NCBI RefSeq assembly: GCF_000350225.1
Contig: NW_005179004.1
Location: 222,127 to 286,126 of the forward strand
DNA from: Chondrus crispus
Lineage: Eukaryota > Rhodophyta > Florideophyceae > Gigartinales > Gigartinaceae
Reading direction: 5' to 3'
DNA length: 64,000 nt
In this document: positions 34,601-44,681 of the stretch, one piece after another
Numbering within the stretch: position 1 is the first letter of the stretch
Layout: each line of letters begins with the position of its first letter
Translations under genes and position numbers: made by a program
Notes under the pieces: model-generated
Seen by the model: the letters and a program-made list of their open reading frames with translations, nothing else
Database searches by the model: none
Told to the model about the DNA's origin: nothing

Positions 34601-34996
34601 GATTCCGCCTCCGTCATACTCCAATCTTACATGTTACGGCTAGCATACCACATTCTCGCTCTTCATTCCCGTGAGCTGCATAAGTGGATCCCTCAGGGAT
34701 CCATGGTACGAACATCGGCCAGACCTAGAAAGCGATATCTATCGAAGGAGATGCAAGTATTCGTCGTTGTACTGTACATCAGCACCCACCCTCCTATACA
34801 CCATCCTTGAAGAACTTCTTTATCTTGAACGCCGCTCCATTCTTGGTGATCCTGTGGGTTTGGAGAGTGCCGTCGTACCCGCACCTATGCCTTGATGGAA
34901 GAAGAATACAGATATGCGATGGGCCAAAAGCCAGGCCTTCTTGCCGACCGGAAACCCAACGCTGCACAATTGCGATACTTCACCTCTGCAATCCTG
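31604..34996. other. No recognisable gene; contains an assembly gap
   Basis: The stretch holds only short frames. Positions 33767-33866 are 100 N. A hairpin next to the gap is listed separately. Confidence 0.45.
33666..33718. repeat. Imperfect 53 bp palindrome beside the assembly gap
   Basis: GGCAGAATGTCACAGGCGTA and its near-exact inverse meet at CCGGCGG, with about two mismatches per arm. The left arm start is also directly duplicated (GGCAGAATGTCACA twice). It lies 49 bp from the N run, so it may have contributed to the assembly break. Confidence 0.7.
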
Positions 34997-35005
34997 TATA
35001 TATAA
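34997..35005 (+). promoter_or_regulatory. TATA element of the third cysteine-rich gene
   Basis: TATATATAA, 127-135 bp before the ATG at 35132, at a place comparable with the TATA boxes of the two other copies. Confidence 0.5.
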
Positions 35006-35131
35006 CCACCTCTCTCCACACCAGGGATCTCCTCGTATCCATCCTCCACACAACTTCCCATCCACGCTCACCACGGAAGAGCCAGCACCTATCCAATTTC
35101 GCAACCGAACACCGACTCCCTACCACCTACA

Positions 35132-35674
35132 ATGATCAAGCCAACGCTCTTCCTCGCCGTTCTGGGCCTCATCGTCGCCTCCGTCTTCGCCGCAGACACC
35201 CCAACTGCGGCACGTGCGGTGCCGTACTACCCACGTCACCGCCCGAGATGCCCCTGCCGCTGCATCCTGGGATACTACGCTGAACAGAGGGCCACCCGGA
35301 TGTGCAAGCGTCGCCGGTTCCTGTACAGCTGCTCGGTGCAGGACTGCACCAAGCACTACCGCCCCGGAAAGACTTGCTGTGATGTTCACAAGCCATCAGT
35401 TACGCCCACGCCTACCCCATCAGTTACGCCCACGCCTACCCCATCAGTTACGCCCACGCCTACCCCATCAGTTACGCCCACTCCTTCGCCCAAACCGAAG
35501 TGCCCTTGCGTCTGCACGCGCAAGGGAGCTGCCCGCCGCGACTGCCACTACAAGCCGTACTGCGAGGTCACACGGTGCCCGGAGGATCACAGTAATGATC
35601 ACCATACCCACCCCTATGGCCAGTACTACAAGCCGAGGCCGAAGTTCCAATGCTGCTACAAGCCGCACTATTAG
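35132..35674 (+). CDS. Secreted cysteine-rich protein, diverged paralog with (SVTPTPTP)n linker
   Basis: The 180-residue product starts at an ATG with a signal peptide (MIKPTLFLAVLGLIVASVFA, cleavage before ADTP). It has the same double eight-Cys architecture as the 1842-2339 product. Module 1 has spacings 13-8-4-9 and module 2 has 9-5-4-24 between Cys 3, 4, 5, 6 and the CC pair. Shared words include CPCxC, YKPYC and CCYK near the end. The linker differs completely: four repeats of SVTPTPTP from a 24 bp tandem array. No disabling lesion is seen. Divergence from the 1842 copy is high outside the cysteines and signal peptide, which points to an older duplication and selection on the disulfide pattern. 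Confidence 0.87.
   Translation: MIKPTLFLAVLGLIVASVFAADTPTAARAVPYYPRHRPRCPCRCILGYYAEQRATRMCKRRRFLYSCSVQDCTKHYRPGKTCCDVHKPSVTPTPTPSVTPTPTPSVTPTPTPSVTPTPSPKPKCPCVCTRKGAARRDCHYKPYCEVTRCPEDHSNDHHTHPYGQYYKPRPKFQCCYKPHY
35393..35488 (+). repeat. In-frame 24 bp minisatellite coding SVTPTPTP
   Basis: Four units of CCATCAGTTACGCCCACGCC plus TACC; the first three are identical and the last is changed at its end. Units of 24 bp preserve the frame, so linker length can change without harm. Confidence 0.9.
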
Positions 35675-36239
35675 GCCATGAGCGGGTCCCCGTCTCGCGT
35701 TGGGCGTTGAATGCTGGTAAGAGGTGAGAAAATGAGTGTGGCTCAGTAGTGGCCTCCTCAGTCAAACGGCACAAGGTCGCCCCTGGACACATATACTCTG
35801 CCCCATATTGTCTGTAGTTCAGTTCCATCTTACTGCTAGTAAACTGAGCAGTTCATGATTTGATTAGAGCAAGGGTTGTATTGAGCAGGAGTATAGGATG
35901 TGACACACATAGCCCAATACGCAGCGCCGTCAGTCCTTGCCTCATCGGGTGGTTGCGCCAAGCTTCCTCGGTTTGCAAGTTAAGGAAGAAGAGTTTTTCT
36001 GCTTGATAGCATGTGGAGCGCGAGTAGCTTTTAGAGTAAACCTCATGTGCCTTTCGAAGAACACCCGAGGCCCAGCTTGTAAAGTTAACCTCTCAGTATT
36101 GTGATGGTACCCATACACGTGGACACATACCACACATAATACACGTACCACGATCCACCGACGACGGAGTGAGACCGCTAGACTTAGTGTAGAGGAAGAC
36201 AGATCACGAGTAAAGACGAGGCTATCGTTCCTGCACCAC

Positions 36240-36620
36240 AAGTGGGTGCAGTGGGTGCATCCAGAAAATAGCACTCTATCAAGCAGAAACCAGCCTGTTA
36301 AGACACTCAAACGGGGCATGTTAAGACACACCCTGAAAAACGGGGCATGTTAAGACACACCAAAGCAAACTGCACCCTGAGGGTGTGTCTTAACATGCCC
36401 CGTTTTTCTGCAGTTTGCTTTGCTTTGCCCAAAGAGGTGATTTGGCGTGCTATGAGTGGCTCCTACGTTTTAATTTATGTGTTTAAGAAAAGCAAGGGCT
36501 TAAGAAGCATTCGGTATTTGTTAAGAATTTAAAAGTATTCCTGGCAAAACCGGGCAAGGCAAAGCAAAAACCAGCCTGTTATGACACGCCCTGAGGGCGT
36601 GTGGGTCCATCCAGAAATTG
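36240..36620. repeat. Cluster of direct and inverted repeats
   Basis: CGGGGCATGTTAAGACACAC occurs twice directly (about 36313 and 36342) and once inverted at about 36382-36403. AAAGCAAACTGCA also occurs in both orientations around it. Outer pieces (ATCCAGAAA and ACCAGCCTGTTA) recur near both ends of the region, and ACACGCCCTGAGGGCGTGT near 36585 is self-complementary. It resembles a decayed fold-back element or nested MITE. No gene is seen in 35675-37391. Confidence 0.65.
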
Positions 36621-37389
36621 CCAGATTACCACTTTACCACTTTTTGGCCAATCGTCGCTCAGAAAATCTGGCGGACAGCCGCCACTTCAATTAGAAGAAG
36701 TGGTGCCGCTCTCGTGGGGTGGGATCACTTCGCCAAATCCCCTGAACAAATACTGTATGTTCAATATTTGAGAGAGAGCCTGAAATATAAGGGCAGAGAA
36801 AAAACAGGCAAGTGCATCTACATTACAGTAACGTACAGAAGTGTACGTACAGTAGGTTGCTAATTTCTTCAAAATCACTCCAAAATTCACTGTCAAGCGG
36901 GCACATGCCCTAAAATAGCTGTGGGCCATTGAATGTACTGCTGTGACAGATCCAAGTGAAACCTATTACACGTCGTACAACATGCGTCACCTGCCACCGA
37001 CATTGATTGCCACCGGCATGGATACCGAACGGGCGGAGAACCGACAGAGAAATGCAAAGCTACAGAAAGATGAAGTCGAAGACTTCGGAGTGTCGAGCAG
37101 TGGCTACACGATCACTCAGCACTACGCACCCATTGCAATTAGTACGTAGACTAGTGCAAGAAGTTATCAGCAACGGCCATGATAGAGAGAGCGAGCATCA
37201 GAGGGGCGGCGAGAAACCCAGGCAGAGCTACATAAGCTAGCACGGTAGACTAGATGATAGAAAGCAAGAGTGGATTGAGGGCGACAGCGAGAGAGCAAGA
37301 GAAAACAGCAACAACGGGATGACTGCGTCACCCGGAGCACTTGTGCTCATTTATCGTGTTCGTAGAGTAGCGCTTCACCATTCGCCTGC

Positions 37390-37391
<2 letters not shown>

Positions 37392-37423
<32 letters not shown>
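37392..37423. repeat. Homopolymer of 32 C upstream of NB-ARC gene 1
   Basis: An uninterrupted run of 32 C (32 G on the other strand), 237 bp before the ATG of gene 1. The corresponding upstream region of gene 2 does not have it. Confidence 0.9.
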
Positions 37424-38569
37424 AGTACACCGATGACAAACCAGGTTGCTACAACTGCACATATTCGCAACGCCAAGAGTGGAAGCATACCTTTCCCGCC
37501 CCCTCTGCGAGAAGACCAAGAACGACGAACAACGACAAACAAAGACTAACAACAACAAGAGAGATAGAGATTCGGAGAGAGAGATATGGAGAAGACCAAG
37601 CTCCGCTTTGCCACCGCCGCCTACTCGAATCCGAAGAGCACCCCCCATTCCCAAACACCATGGCTGATCCGTACAGTATCTTGGGCCTCACCGGCCCGGC
37701 TGAGCAAGCCGTCCGCCTCATCGCAAGTCTCATCGAAAGACATAAAGCCTACAAGGAAAACAAGACGCTCTCTACCGAAATGCTCACCGCCTACACCATC
37801 TTGCAGGCAGACATCACGGCGCTGAAAGACAGGCCGATCCATGGAACGTCGTCGCAGCACACGAGCTTGCTCCAACGTGAAATCGAGGACATCTCAAGCT
37901 TCATATTGAAGTCCTTCGCTGAGCTGCGGAAAGAGTCGGACGACCCAAAAGCGAGACTCGGTGCGTTCGCGTCTGCAGTGGGAGATAGAGAAGTCCTAGA
38001 GAAGCGCAAACAAGAAGCGGCCCGCCTTCACAACCGTATTGTACAAGCGAGCACAGGCATCGATACTCGCTCGGCCGTCGAGTCGATCAGACGAGGTACG
38101 GGTGATATATTCAGGGTGTCAATAAGAGCCGAACACAATCCTGCGTCGATATATGTAAAGCTTGATTCTTGTAGGAGCGATGGCCTACCGAACACGTGTG
38201 AGGCGCGGCTAAAAGCAGCTGTGCTACGGAGAGATAGGAACAAGCAAGTGGGTGCGACAGCAGTGGGACAAGGCGGAGTCGGGAAGACATGTGCTCTACG
38301 AGCGATCGCGCACGATGTTGAGATTATGGCAGAGTTTTCTAGAGGAGTGTACTTCATGTCGTTGGGGAAAGACGGAAACGTGGGACGGCTGATTGAAGAA
38401 CTGTGTCTAATTGTGGACGCGTCTGGTGGCAAGCAGACGGCTGTGGAAATGCGAGAGCAGAGCGAGTTTGAAAGGGTGTTAGCGAGGGTACAAGCTTGGT
38501 TTTGTAGTCATGTGTGTTTGTTCATCATTGATGATGTGTGGGTGGTGAATGATATAGACGCGAATCCTT

Positions 38570-39043
38570 TGTGATGCAAGATCGATGCTCTGGTTTACTG
38601 GGGTCGCGTGTCTATCTACCTTACAGCCGCGATTTCATTAAATCATGTTTTTGCGCGCAATTGCGCGCAAAAACTGCCAGATAATGCTGCAAAATGAAAA
38701 AATCACCACTTCGGCCTTCTTCAGGCGACCCACCAATAATCGCGATCAACCATCCAAATCGAGATCCCCCATGCCTTCCTAGGGTCCCTGTAGCCCATCT
38801 CCATCATGGAGATGTAACGTGTAAGTCGTGGCTACCATTGTCCAAAGTCGTTTCTTCATGAAGAATCATGAAGTTTCTCAGTTTCTGCATGAATAAACAA
38901 GCAAAAAGCAAAAATGAAAAAACAACCCGAAATCGCGGCCTTACAGTATGTAGGGATGGTGGCGATCCGTAGGCCGGCGGCGATCGTGGTGAGTTGATCG
39001 CTGTTGTACGTGTGCAACGTGTGTGTATATGGCTCTCATAACA
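38570..39043. repeat. Solo LTR in NB-ARC gene 1, itself carrying a MITE
   Basis: It begins TGTGATGCAAG and ends CTCATAACA, with TCCTT duplicated on both sides (38565-38569 and 39044-39048). Gene 2 at the same point reads uninterrupted ATATCCTTCAAAAG. Without the nested MITE the LTR is about 154 bp, matching the 148 bp copy at 27954-28101. Confidence 0.92.
38626..38939. mobile_element. 314 bp MITE nested in the solo LTR
   Basis: The perfect 11 bp inverted termini are GCCGCGATTTC and GAAATCGCGGC, and CTTACA is duplicated at 38620-38625 and 38940-38945. The other copy of the LTR lacks it and shows the near-empty site. It contains the palindrome TTTTTGCGCGCAA/TTGCGCGCAAAAA. No coding capacity. 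Confidence 0.88.
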
Positions 39044-39318
39044 TCCTTCAAAAGTTGTCTGTTCTGGCTGAGGGCCTCCTTTAAGACAGCATGGACGGGC
39101 ATGTGTGGACATGCATGGACGTCGGCCTGCACCTGATTGGTCTATATAATACTTTTCTTAACAGTATGATGGCGCACACAATGTTAAAATAATAGCTTCC
39201 ATCACTACCGACGTGCCATGCAAAACAAAATCATTGGCTATCGCCACTGGATAAGTGTGAATGAATTCAATGTAGATCCAATTTTGCACATATCGAATTC
39301 AGTTTAATCATTTTATTG

Positions 39319-41162
39319 ATGCTCCCAAATGCCACTATATTTGAAAAACGGCGGGAGACTGGCATCCGAAGGAGATGCAATTCGTATCCCAACAGCACCC
39401 ACCCAGAACCCAACCTACCGCGGCCTGCCCTACCAACTCCTCGCTCCCTTCGCTTTCCGATCCCCATCACAATGACCACACAAAAGTCCCCCCTCATTCT
39501 CCGTCGCAGTCCTCGTTTCCTTAGACCATGTCCCTCGTCTCCGCCATCTCCAAACGCCCAAACTATGCGCGTGCTGCAGTTTACGCACAGATCAGAGCAA
39601 GAATCTTTTCCTCGCTCCGCACATAGTCCTGTCGATGGCTCCCAAAATAATTCGCCAATGGAGCCATTGGCAGGTGCTCGCGTTCTCTCAGTTGACCAGC
39701 GAGCAGCTGGTGAGTTCAGAGCCTCGAAAGCCGATGATAAGTGCGCGGCATTCTCTTTTTTGTCAAGCCTAAATGTCAAGCAACTAAGGGTCATATTGAA
39801 GGAATGGAGGTGGAAACAATCAGGTAACAAGGGCACCCTCGTCGCTCGAGCTTTTCTACAGTTACAAATTTTTACTTTATCTGGACGAACAATTTGTGCT
39901 GCAATGTCTTCGATCCCAGAAACGGCCAGATTCGAGTCTTGGCTTCAGCAGCGTGTGACACTCGACCTGCGTTCTCCGCTCTACTTTTCCCGTGTTCCCG
40001 CCGATGCCGAGCTATTCAAGCTTTTGGAAGCGAAAGAGGTTGAAACGTTCAAGAGAAAAAAAGGAAACTTGGAGGAAGCAAGACAAAATGGGGATCAAGT
40101 TGTGAGAAGTGAAGATCACGGTAGAGAAGAATTGGACGAGACAAGTGGCAGTCAGAGAGAGGCTGGTCCGGTTAGCGGATTGGGCACGTTTAGCATCAGC
40201 GAATTCGCTCGCCTATGCGTCATCATGCGGGATGATGAAGACGCGAAATGCGCCCTGGATGGGACAGGGCAGGAGCTGACAAGGAGTCAGCTGGATGCGG
40301 GTTTTACGAGAGACTCATACTGGGGTGTTATAGAAGAGCGCTTTAACAATCCTAATTTGCGCCTTCATCTCAACATGGTTGGGAATGTCGACGAGGTAGA
40401 CTCTAAGGTGGCACCGCCTTGTCATCGGTCGGCTACATTTTTGAAAGAAAAATTTCTGGATGCACGGAGGTCCTTCACGACGTGTGTGGAAAATTGGTCA
40501 AGGTCTGGACAAAACAACACCGGGAATTTTAAAAGTTACGCAGGGACTCGGGGGGGGAGTTGACCGCGGAAGGGAAGCGGAATGTAGTTCTTTTTGTCTG
40601 CGCACGGAAAGGAACGGAAAATGAGGACACCCGGTTTGCGAATTTGTGCACGAGGGTGATCCCATTCGATAGGGGATGTGACGAGGGTGGCAGTCAGGGA
40701 ACCAGCGGGATGTCGGGACGGGGAAATCGCAGGAGTTTTAATCGGGGGGAGAATTTGTTTGAGCACTCGTGGAGGACCTATTCCGAAGCAGCAGTTGCGG
40801 AAAAGCGAGCGAAGGCCGCTGAACGAAAAGAGAAGGCGTTTAAAAAAAGGAAGACCGAGATAGAAAATTCGAGAATGCAGCAATTACATCAGCGCCAATG
40901 GTGTGTTGTGTCCATGGGAAACCTTTACAAGACTTTAAAAGCCCAGGGATTGGACCCAGATGAGTCTTTTGAGGAGTGCGCAAAACTCCAAATGGAGGAG
41001 TTAAAAAAGGCGTTTTTAATGCCGCAGTCCCGACCCATGGGCAATCTTTGCAATGGGCGGCGGTCTGACGGGGACATGGTTCAGAACCCACCTTTTGTCA
41101 GCAGCAATTTGCAACAGGAAGAAGAGATTCCCCCGGCTGACTGTGAAGCGGCGATAGAATAG
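39319..41162 (+). pseudogene. Harbinger accessory protein: SAP-like and Myb/SANT-like domains
   Basis: The ATG at 39319 or 39473 starts a Pro/Arg-rich N-terminus. A SAP-like helix pair follows (SLNVKQLRVILKEWRWKQSG, NKGTLVARAF). The C-terminal part has YWGVIEERFNNPNLRLHLN, ATFLKEKFLDARRSF and WSRSGQNNTGNFKSYAG, the pattern of the Myb/SANT-like partner protein of PIF/Harbinger transposases. An eight-G run near 40551 ends this frame at 40563. The next frame continues without a gap (LTAEGKRNVVLFVCARKG, RVIPFDRGCDEGG) and ends in a coiled coil (EKRAKAAERKEKAFKKRK). One homopolymer shift therefore splits what was one gene. Its role would be to bind the TIRs and bring the transposase to them. Confidence 0.7.
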
Positions 41163-41334
41163 GATGAGATACGCTTCAATAGATCATGATAGGAGGATGA
41201 GGCGTTCCTTAAAGCCAGTAAAGACAGTGGCAAACACCGGCCCCCTCGAAGGGGACGACGATAACCTGCCGGAGCTATAGTTTTCATATTTTGTATCTCT
41301 GTACACTTCTTTGACGTTTTCCCAGGCCATTTCC

Positions 41335-42253
41335 TCACCTGCGGCAGGTGCGGTAGCAGCTGCTGCACTTGCGACCCCTCGTAGAGCTGTCATTAACAAC
41401 AAATATTGCCAGCACAACCCCTACAACCCCAAGGCACACCAACCCAATCGTACATCCAATATTACCTCCTTTCTGTTCCGAATCCTCGACACTCGCTGTC
41501 TGCAAGTCCGAAAGCTGTGGGTTCATCAGCTGTTGAATAGGCCTGTAGCTTTGATCGAACTGCAAAATATGTTCCGGGTCAACTCGTAGCCAGCGTCCGA
41601 CCTCCCCGACATTTTTGACGGTGGCAGACAATGCAATGACACGCAGAGACTGAACTTGAGCAGATGATATGTTCTGCTTGAGTTGGTCGCTGGTGACAAA
41701 CATGCGAGTTATGACAGATTCAAGTGTACCACCTCGTGAGTTCCCTATATGGTGGACTTCATCGACGAAGAGCAAAGCAATATTGGACAAAACGCCGGGT
41801 ACTGCTTGGGAACAAGTATTCCTCGTGAGGCTATCCCACTTTTCAGCAGTCGTCAAGATCAGGTCAGCATTCAGCAAGATTGAATTGGAACCTGCCGCAT
41901 ACACATCTCCTGTCATGATTTCAACCCGTAAGCCGAGAAACGCATATCGCCGTTTCCAGTCATGTCCCTTTTCCATGCAAATGGCTTTAGTGGGAGCAAT
42001 AAACACCACCTTCCTGGGTAAACCACTGGCAGGTAGGTACTTTTTCTCTAATGAAGTGAGAGCAAGATGCAAGTAGCGAAGAAGGGCAAGTTCAAAGCAA
42101 AGCGTTTTACCAGAACCAGTAGGCGCTGAGACGAGCATGTTGCAATCGCTGTCCCATGCCTCAATGCATGTGACTTGCATGCGATTGAATGTATGGTAGG
42201 GTATTGCAGGTGTCAGATATGATGGCAATATCGAGGACACCTCCGAAGCCATG
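41335..42253 (-). CDS. Mer3/HFM1-like DEAD-box helicase, first RecA domain only, with membrane-spanning tail
   Basis: The ATG at 42253 starts MASEVSSILPSYLTPAIPYH. Helicase motifs follow in order: Q-like region, motif I SAPTGSGKT, Ia FIAPTKAICMEKG, Ib/GD (IMTGDVYAAGS), LILTTAEKWDSL, motif II LLFVDEVHHIGNSRGG and motif III VIALSATVKNVGEVG. This is the Ski2-like layout of Mer3/HFM1 (meiotic crossover helicase). The second RecA domain, winged helix and Sec63 domain are missing. After QSYRPI the product reads NPQLSDLQTASVEDSEQKGG and then a hydrophobic segment (CTIGLVCLGVVGVVLAIFVV), foreign to the family. A neighbouring frame down to 41184 (EEMAWENVKEVYRDTKYENY) looks like a cytoplasmic tail. 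Domain 1 alone should bind ATP poorly and not unwind DNA. It is a chimeric fragment in the cargo region. Confidence 0.75.
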
Positions 42254-42445
42254 AAGTTAGTGACGGTGACAACCGTCCGAGTGTCGAACGGGAAATTATG
42301 CCAGGCCTGAAGAACCAAAAAGACTATACGAATGTGTTGTCGTCGTTCTCACCATTGGCAGGGTGCAGAGGGCAGCGTCAACTCTTGCAAAACAAGCCAT
42401 AACAATTCTTCAGAAAACTCAGGGTTTGTTGCGGTTTCGGTTGAG

Positions 42446-43549
42446 CTACCTAGCGATTGAAACGAAAAATTTGTAGCCCCATGCCGAATCGCCGACGTTC
42501 TGCGGAGAGTAAAAGGTACACCAAAAGCTGTTCCCGCTAATGTAAATCGGTTCGACTCCTAACGCGCGCGCTGAGACGCCGGATCTCTCACCGTGATTCT
42601 GTAACCGTGATTGCGCCCAATATGGCGTCGTCGTCTCCATATCGGAGAGCAGACACATTGTCCCTGGCACTTCACTAGCCCTCACCGAATACACCCGCAT
42701 CGCGCGCCTTTCGTCAGTGCAAAACGCAAGCTCAGAATATCGCCCCAGAGCCGTCCGTGGATCAAAAACCACTTTCATTTCCGTCGCCCACCGAGGCATT
42801 TGAACCTTGAACGTTTGAGACCCACCTCTCGGATGTGGATGACTAGTAGATTCATAACAAGCGGTTCGCTGTCGAACTCGCAATAGAAAACTGTACCGGT
42901 CTCCGTGATAGGCATGCTCGAAGGCGGCGTTACCAGCCACTACGTCAAAACGATACTTCAAAAGCATCTCGGCCGGTGGAAATGATCCAAGCGGCTCTAC
43001 CTCGCGAGCGAAAGTCTCCGTGTCGAAATTTAGAATGCGCAGGTACCCCGGCCGACAAAACCTCTGCAAGCACTCTCTGACTCGCTTCTTCTCCCTTTCA
43101 GACATTGCCGAGACAGCTTTTGGCGGCGAAACGCTGCATTGCATGCATCCCCATTCCACAAGCGCTTGCCATATTTCATATTCTGAAGCACCAAGGTTTT
43201 CTTGCTTGACAATGTGCAGCATAAGGTCGACAGATAATTCTTCATACGGGGCACGCCAGAGTAACTTGGAACAGTTTTCGGCCAGATACTCTGTGAGCCT
43301 CACGACGAGTAAGCGATTCTGTTCCGAGTCTTGGAGAGCACGATCTAAGACGGTGACGATTTGACGCACATTCTCCTCGTTTCGAAGGTAGGAAAAGACA
43401 ATGCTTTGCAGACTACCGATTCCAAGCTGCGCAGATATCGAGCAAACATCATATATATCTGCAGCTTGAAGGGCGATTGTGCCGGTTTACACGTATTCCA
43501 AAACCTTTCTAAATACGGGCAACGAAACAGAGTCGATAGGAATCTCCAT
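42446..43549 (-). pseudogene. BTB-BACK domain protein, truncated and interrupted
   Basis: From the ATG at 43549 the frame reads IPIDSVSLPVFRKVLEYV, the C-terminal half of a BTB fold. A TAA at 43487-43489 replaces an expected Lys codon. Then come TGTIALQAADIYDVCSISA and LGIGSLQSIVFSYL. The BACK domain follows (NRLLVVRLTEYLAENCSKLL, APYEELSVDLMLHIVKQENL, SEYEIWQALVEWG), then a C-terminal beta-rich region ending SAWGYKFFVSIAR. BTB-BACK proteins usually act as Cullin-3 substrate adaptors. The BTB N-terminus is missing. A perfect 15 bp hairpin (43563-43595) lies directly before the ATG. Confidence 0.68.
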
Positions 43550-43562
43550 AGTAGAAGTTTTT

Positions 43563-43595
43563 CAATTATCAAAGGGAAAATCCCTTTGATAATTG
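43563..43595. repeat. Perfect 15 bp hairpin
   Basis: CAATTATCAAAGGGA, AAA, then the exact inverse. It sits just upstream of the BTB-BACK coding fragment, where the rest of the BTB domain should be, so it may mark a junction. Confidence 0.85.
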
Positions 43596-43717
43596 TTTGT
43601 GTGGTTGAGCTCTCGCATGTCATAGACCAGGCCGTAATCCGCACACGGAAACAAGGGAACATAATCTTCGTTCGACACCGGCAACCAGACTGCCACTCCC
43701 TCCGGCGTTCCTAGTAT

Positions 43718-44443
43718 CTACGCTTCCGGAGATGATCCTGGGTCTTCTTCGTCAGTCGGTATCACCGGATTGGGAACGTCGACTTCAGATGACGGAGCAA
43801 CGGGAGTCGGTGGGTCGGAAAATAAATCAGGCGAGTCGTCAACATCTGCAGGTCGGCTCGGAAAGACTGGTGAAGCCGAGATGGAAACCTGCGCTGCATC
43901 TGGTGATACACTCGGTCCTATTGGGTTGAAACTCGATGATGGAATAGATGTCCTCGTGAGTAGCATTGTGACCATACTTAGCGTAGGTGTTGCTGTTATC
44001 GTGGGTAGTATGCTGTTGATACTCGAGGAAGGTCTCAATGTCTCTGTCGGTACGATTTCGGTTCCGCCTGGTAAAGGCGTAAGATTCCCGGTTGCAAGGG
44101 TTTCGGAAACACTTGAAGAAGGGATCGGTGTTTGAGTCGATAGGTTTTCATCGAAACTTGATGAAGGCGCTGGTTTTGGTGTTGGTGTTGGTATTAGTGT
44201 TGGTGTCCTGATCGGTGGGGCTTCATTGACACTTGATGAAGGAGTAGGCGTCCGTGTCGGCGAGAAGTCGTTCACACTTGATAGGGGCGTTGGGGTCTCG
44301 GTCGGTACAATTGCAACAACACCTGATGACGGCAGCGGTGTCCCAGTCGATGGCAGTAGTGGGCTACCAGTAAACAACGGTACCGGAGTCCAGCGCCAGT
44401 AGCAGGCTAAGCGCATCCATGACGTGCTTGAGACGCACGGCAT
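43718..44443 (-). other. Ser/Thr/Pro-rich coding stretch
   Basis: An open frame of about 240 residues with irregular repeats of the type TETPTPLSSVND, TRTPTPSSSVNE and TPTPKPAPSSSFDE, ending EEDPGSSPEA. This resembles the extracellular mucin-like or wall-associated linker of modular membrane proteins. It begins inside the RsmG-like fragment, so the first 20-30 residues are probably an artefact of readthrough. Confidence 0.4.
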
Positions 44444-44681
44444 CGCGCGTGCGGATCGCTGTGAGGTTGTACCGCTTGCTCTCGCCCAGTAGCAGATCCG
44501 TGAGCCGCACGAGGGTGTTGGGCCACGCCGCGTCTAGGCCCTGCGAGTGGCGGCGCAGTGCAGCACCGTGTGCGGGGGGGCAATGTTTTGCTGCGTCGTG
44601 CAGCCGCGCAGTGTCACGAGCCGCAGCGGCCACGCCCGCCACGCCTCGCAGCGGCCGCGCCCGACATGCCGATAGCAGCAC
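44364..44681 (-). pseudogene. RsmG (GidB)-like methyltransferase, N-terminal fragment
   Basis: The frame contains LTDLLLGESKRYNLTAIRTR, AVRLKHVMDALSLLLALD, matching the N-terminal signature of the small-subunit rRNA m7G methyltransferase (the NLTAIR and HxxDSL region). It is preceded by an Arg/Ala-rich stretch that could be an organelle transit peptide. The SAM-binding core that should follow (VDVGSGAGxPG) is absent; the sequence passes into the Ser/Thr/Pro-rich stretch at about 44370. G+C is locally high. It is a piece of a plastid- or mitochondrion-targeted gene in the cargo. Confidence 0.6.

Noticed and set aside
37328-37654. Minus-strand frame with a poly-Gly stretch before NB-ARC gene 1
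   Set aside because: The poly-Gly is only the poly-C tract read on the other strand; no family or start supports a gene.
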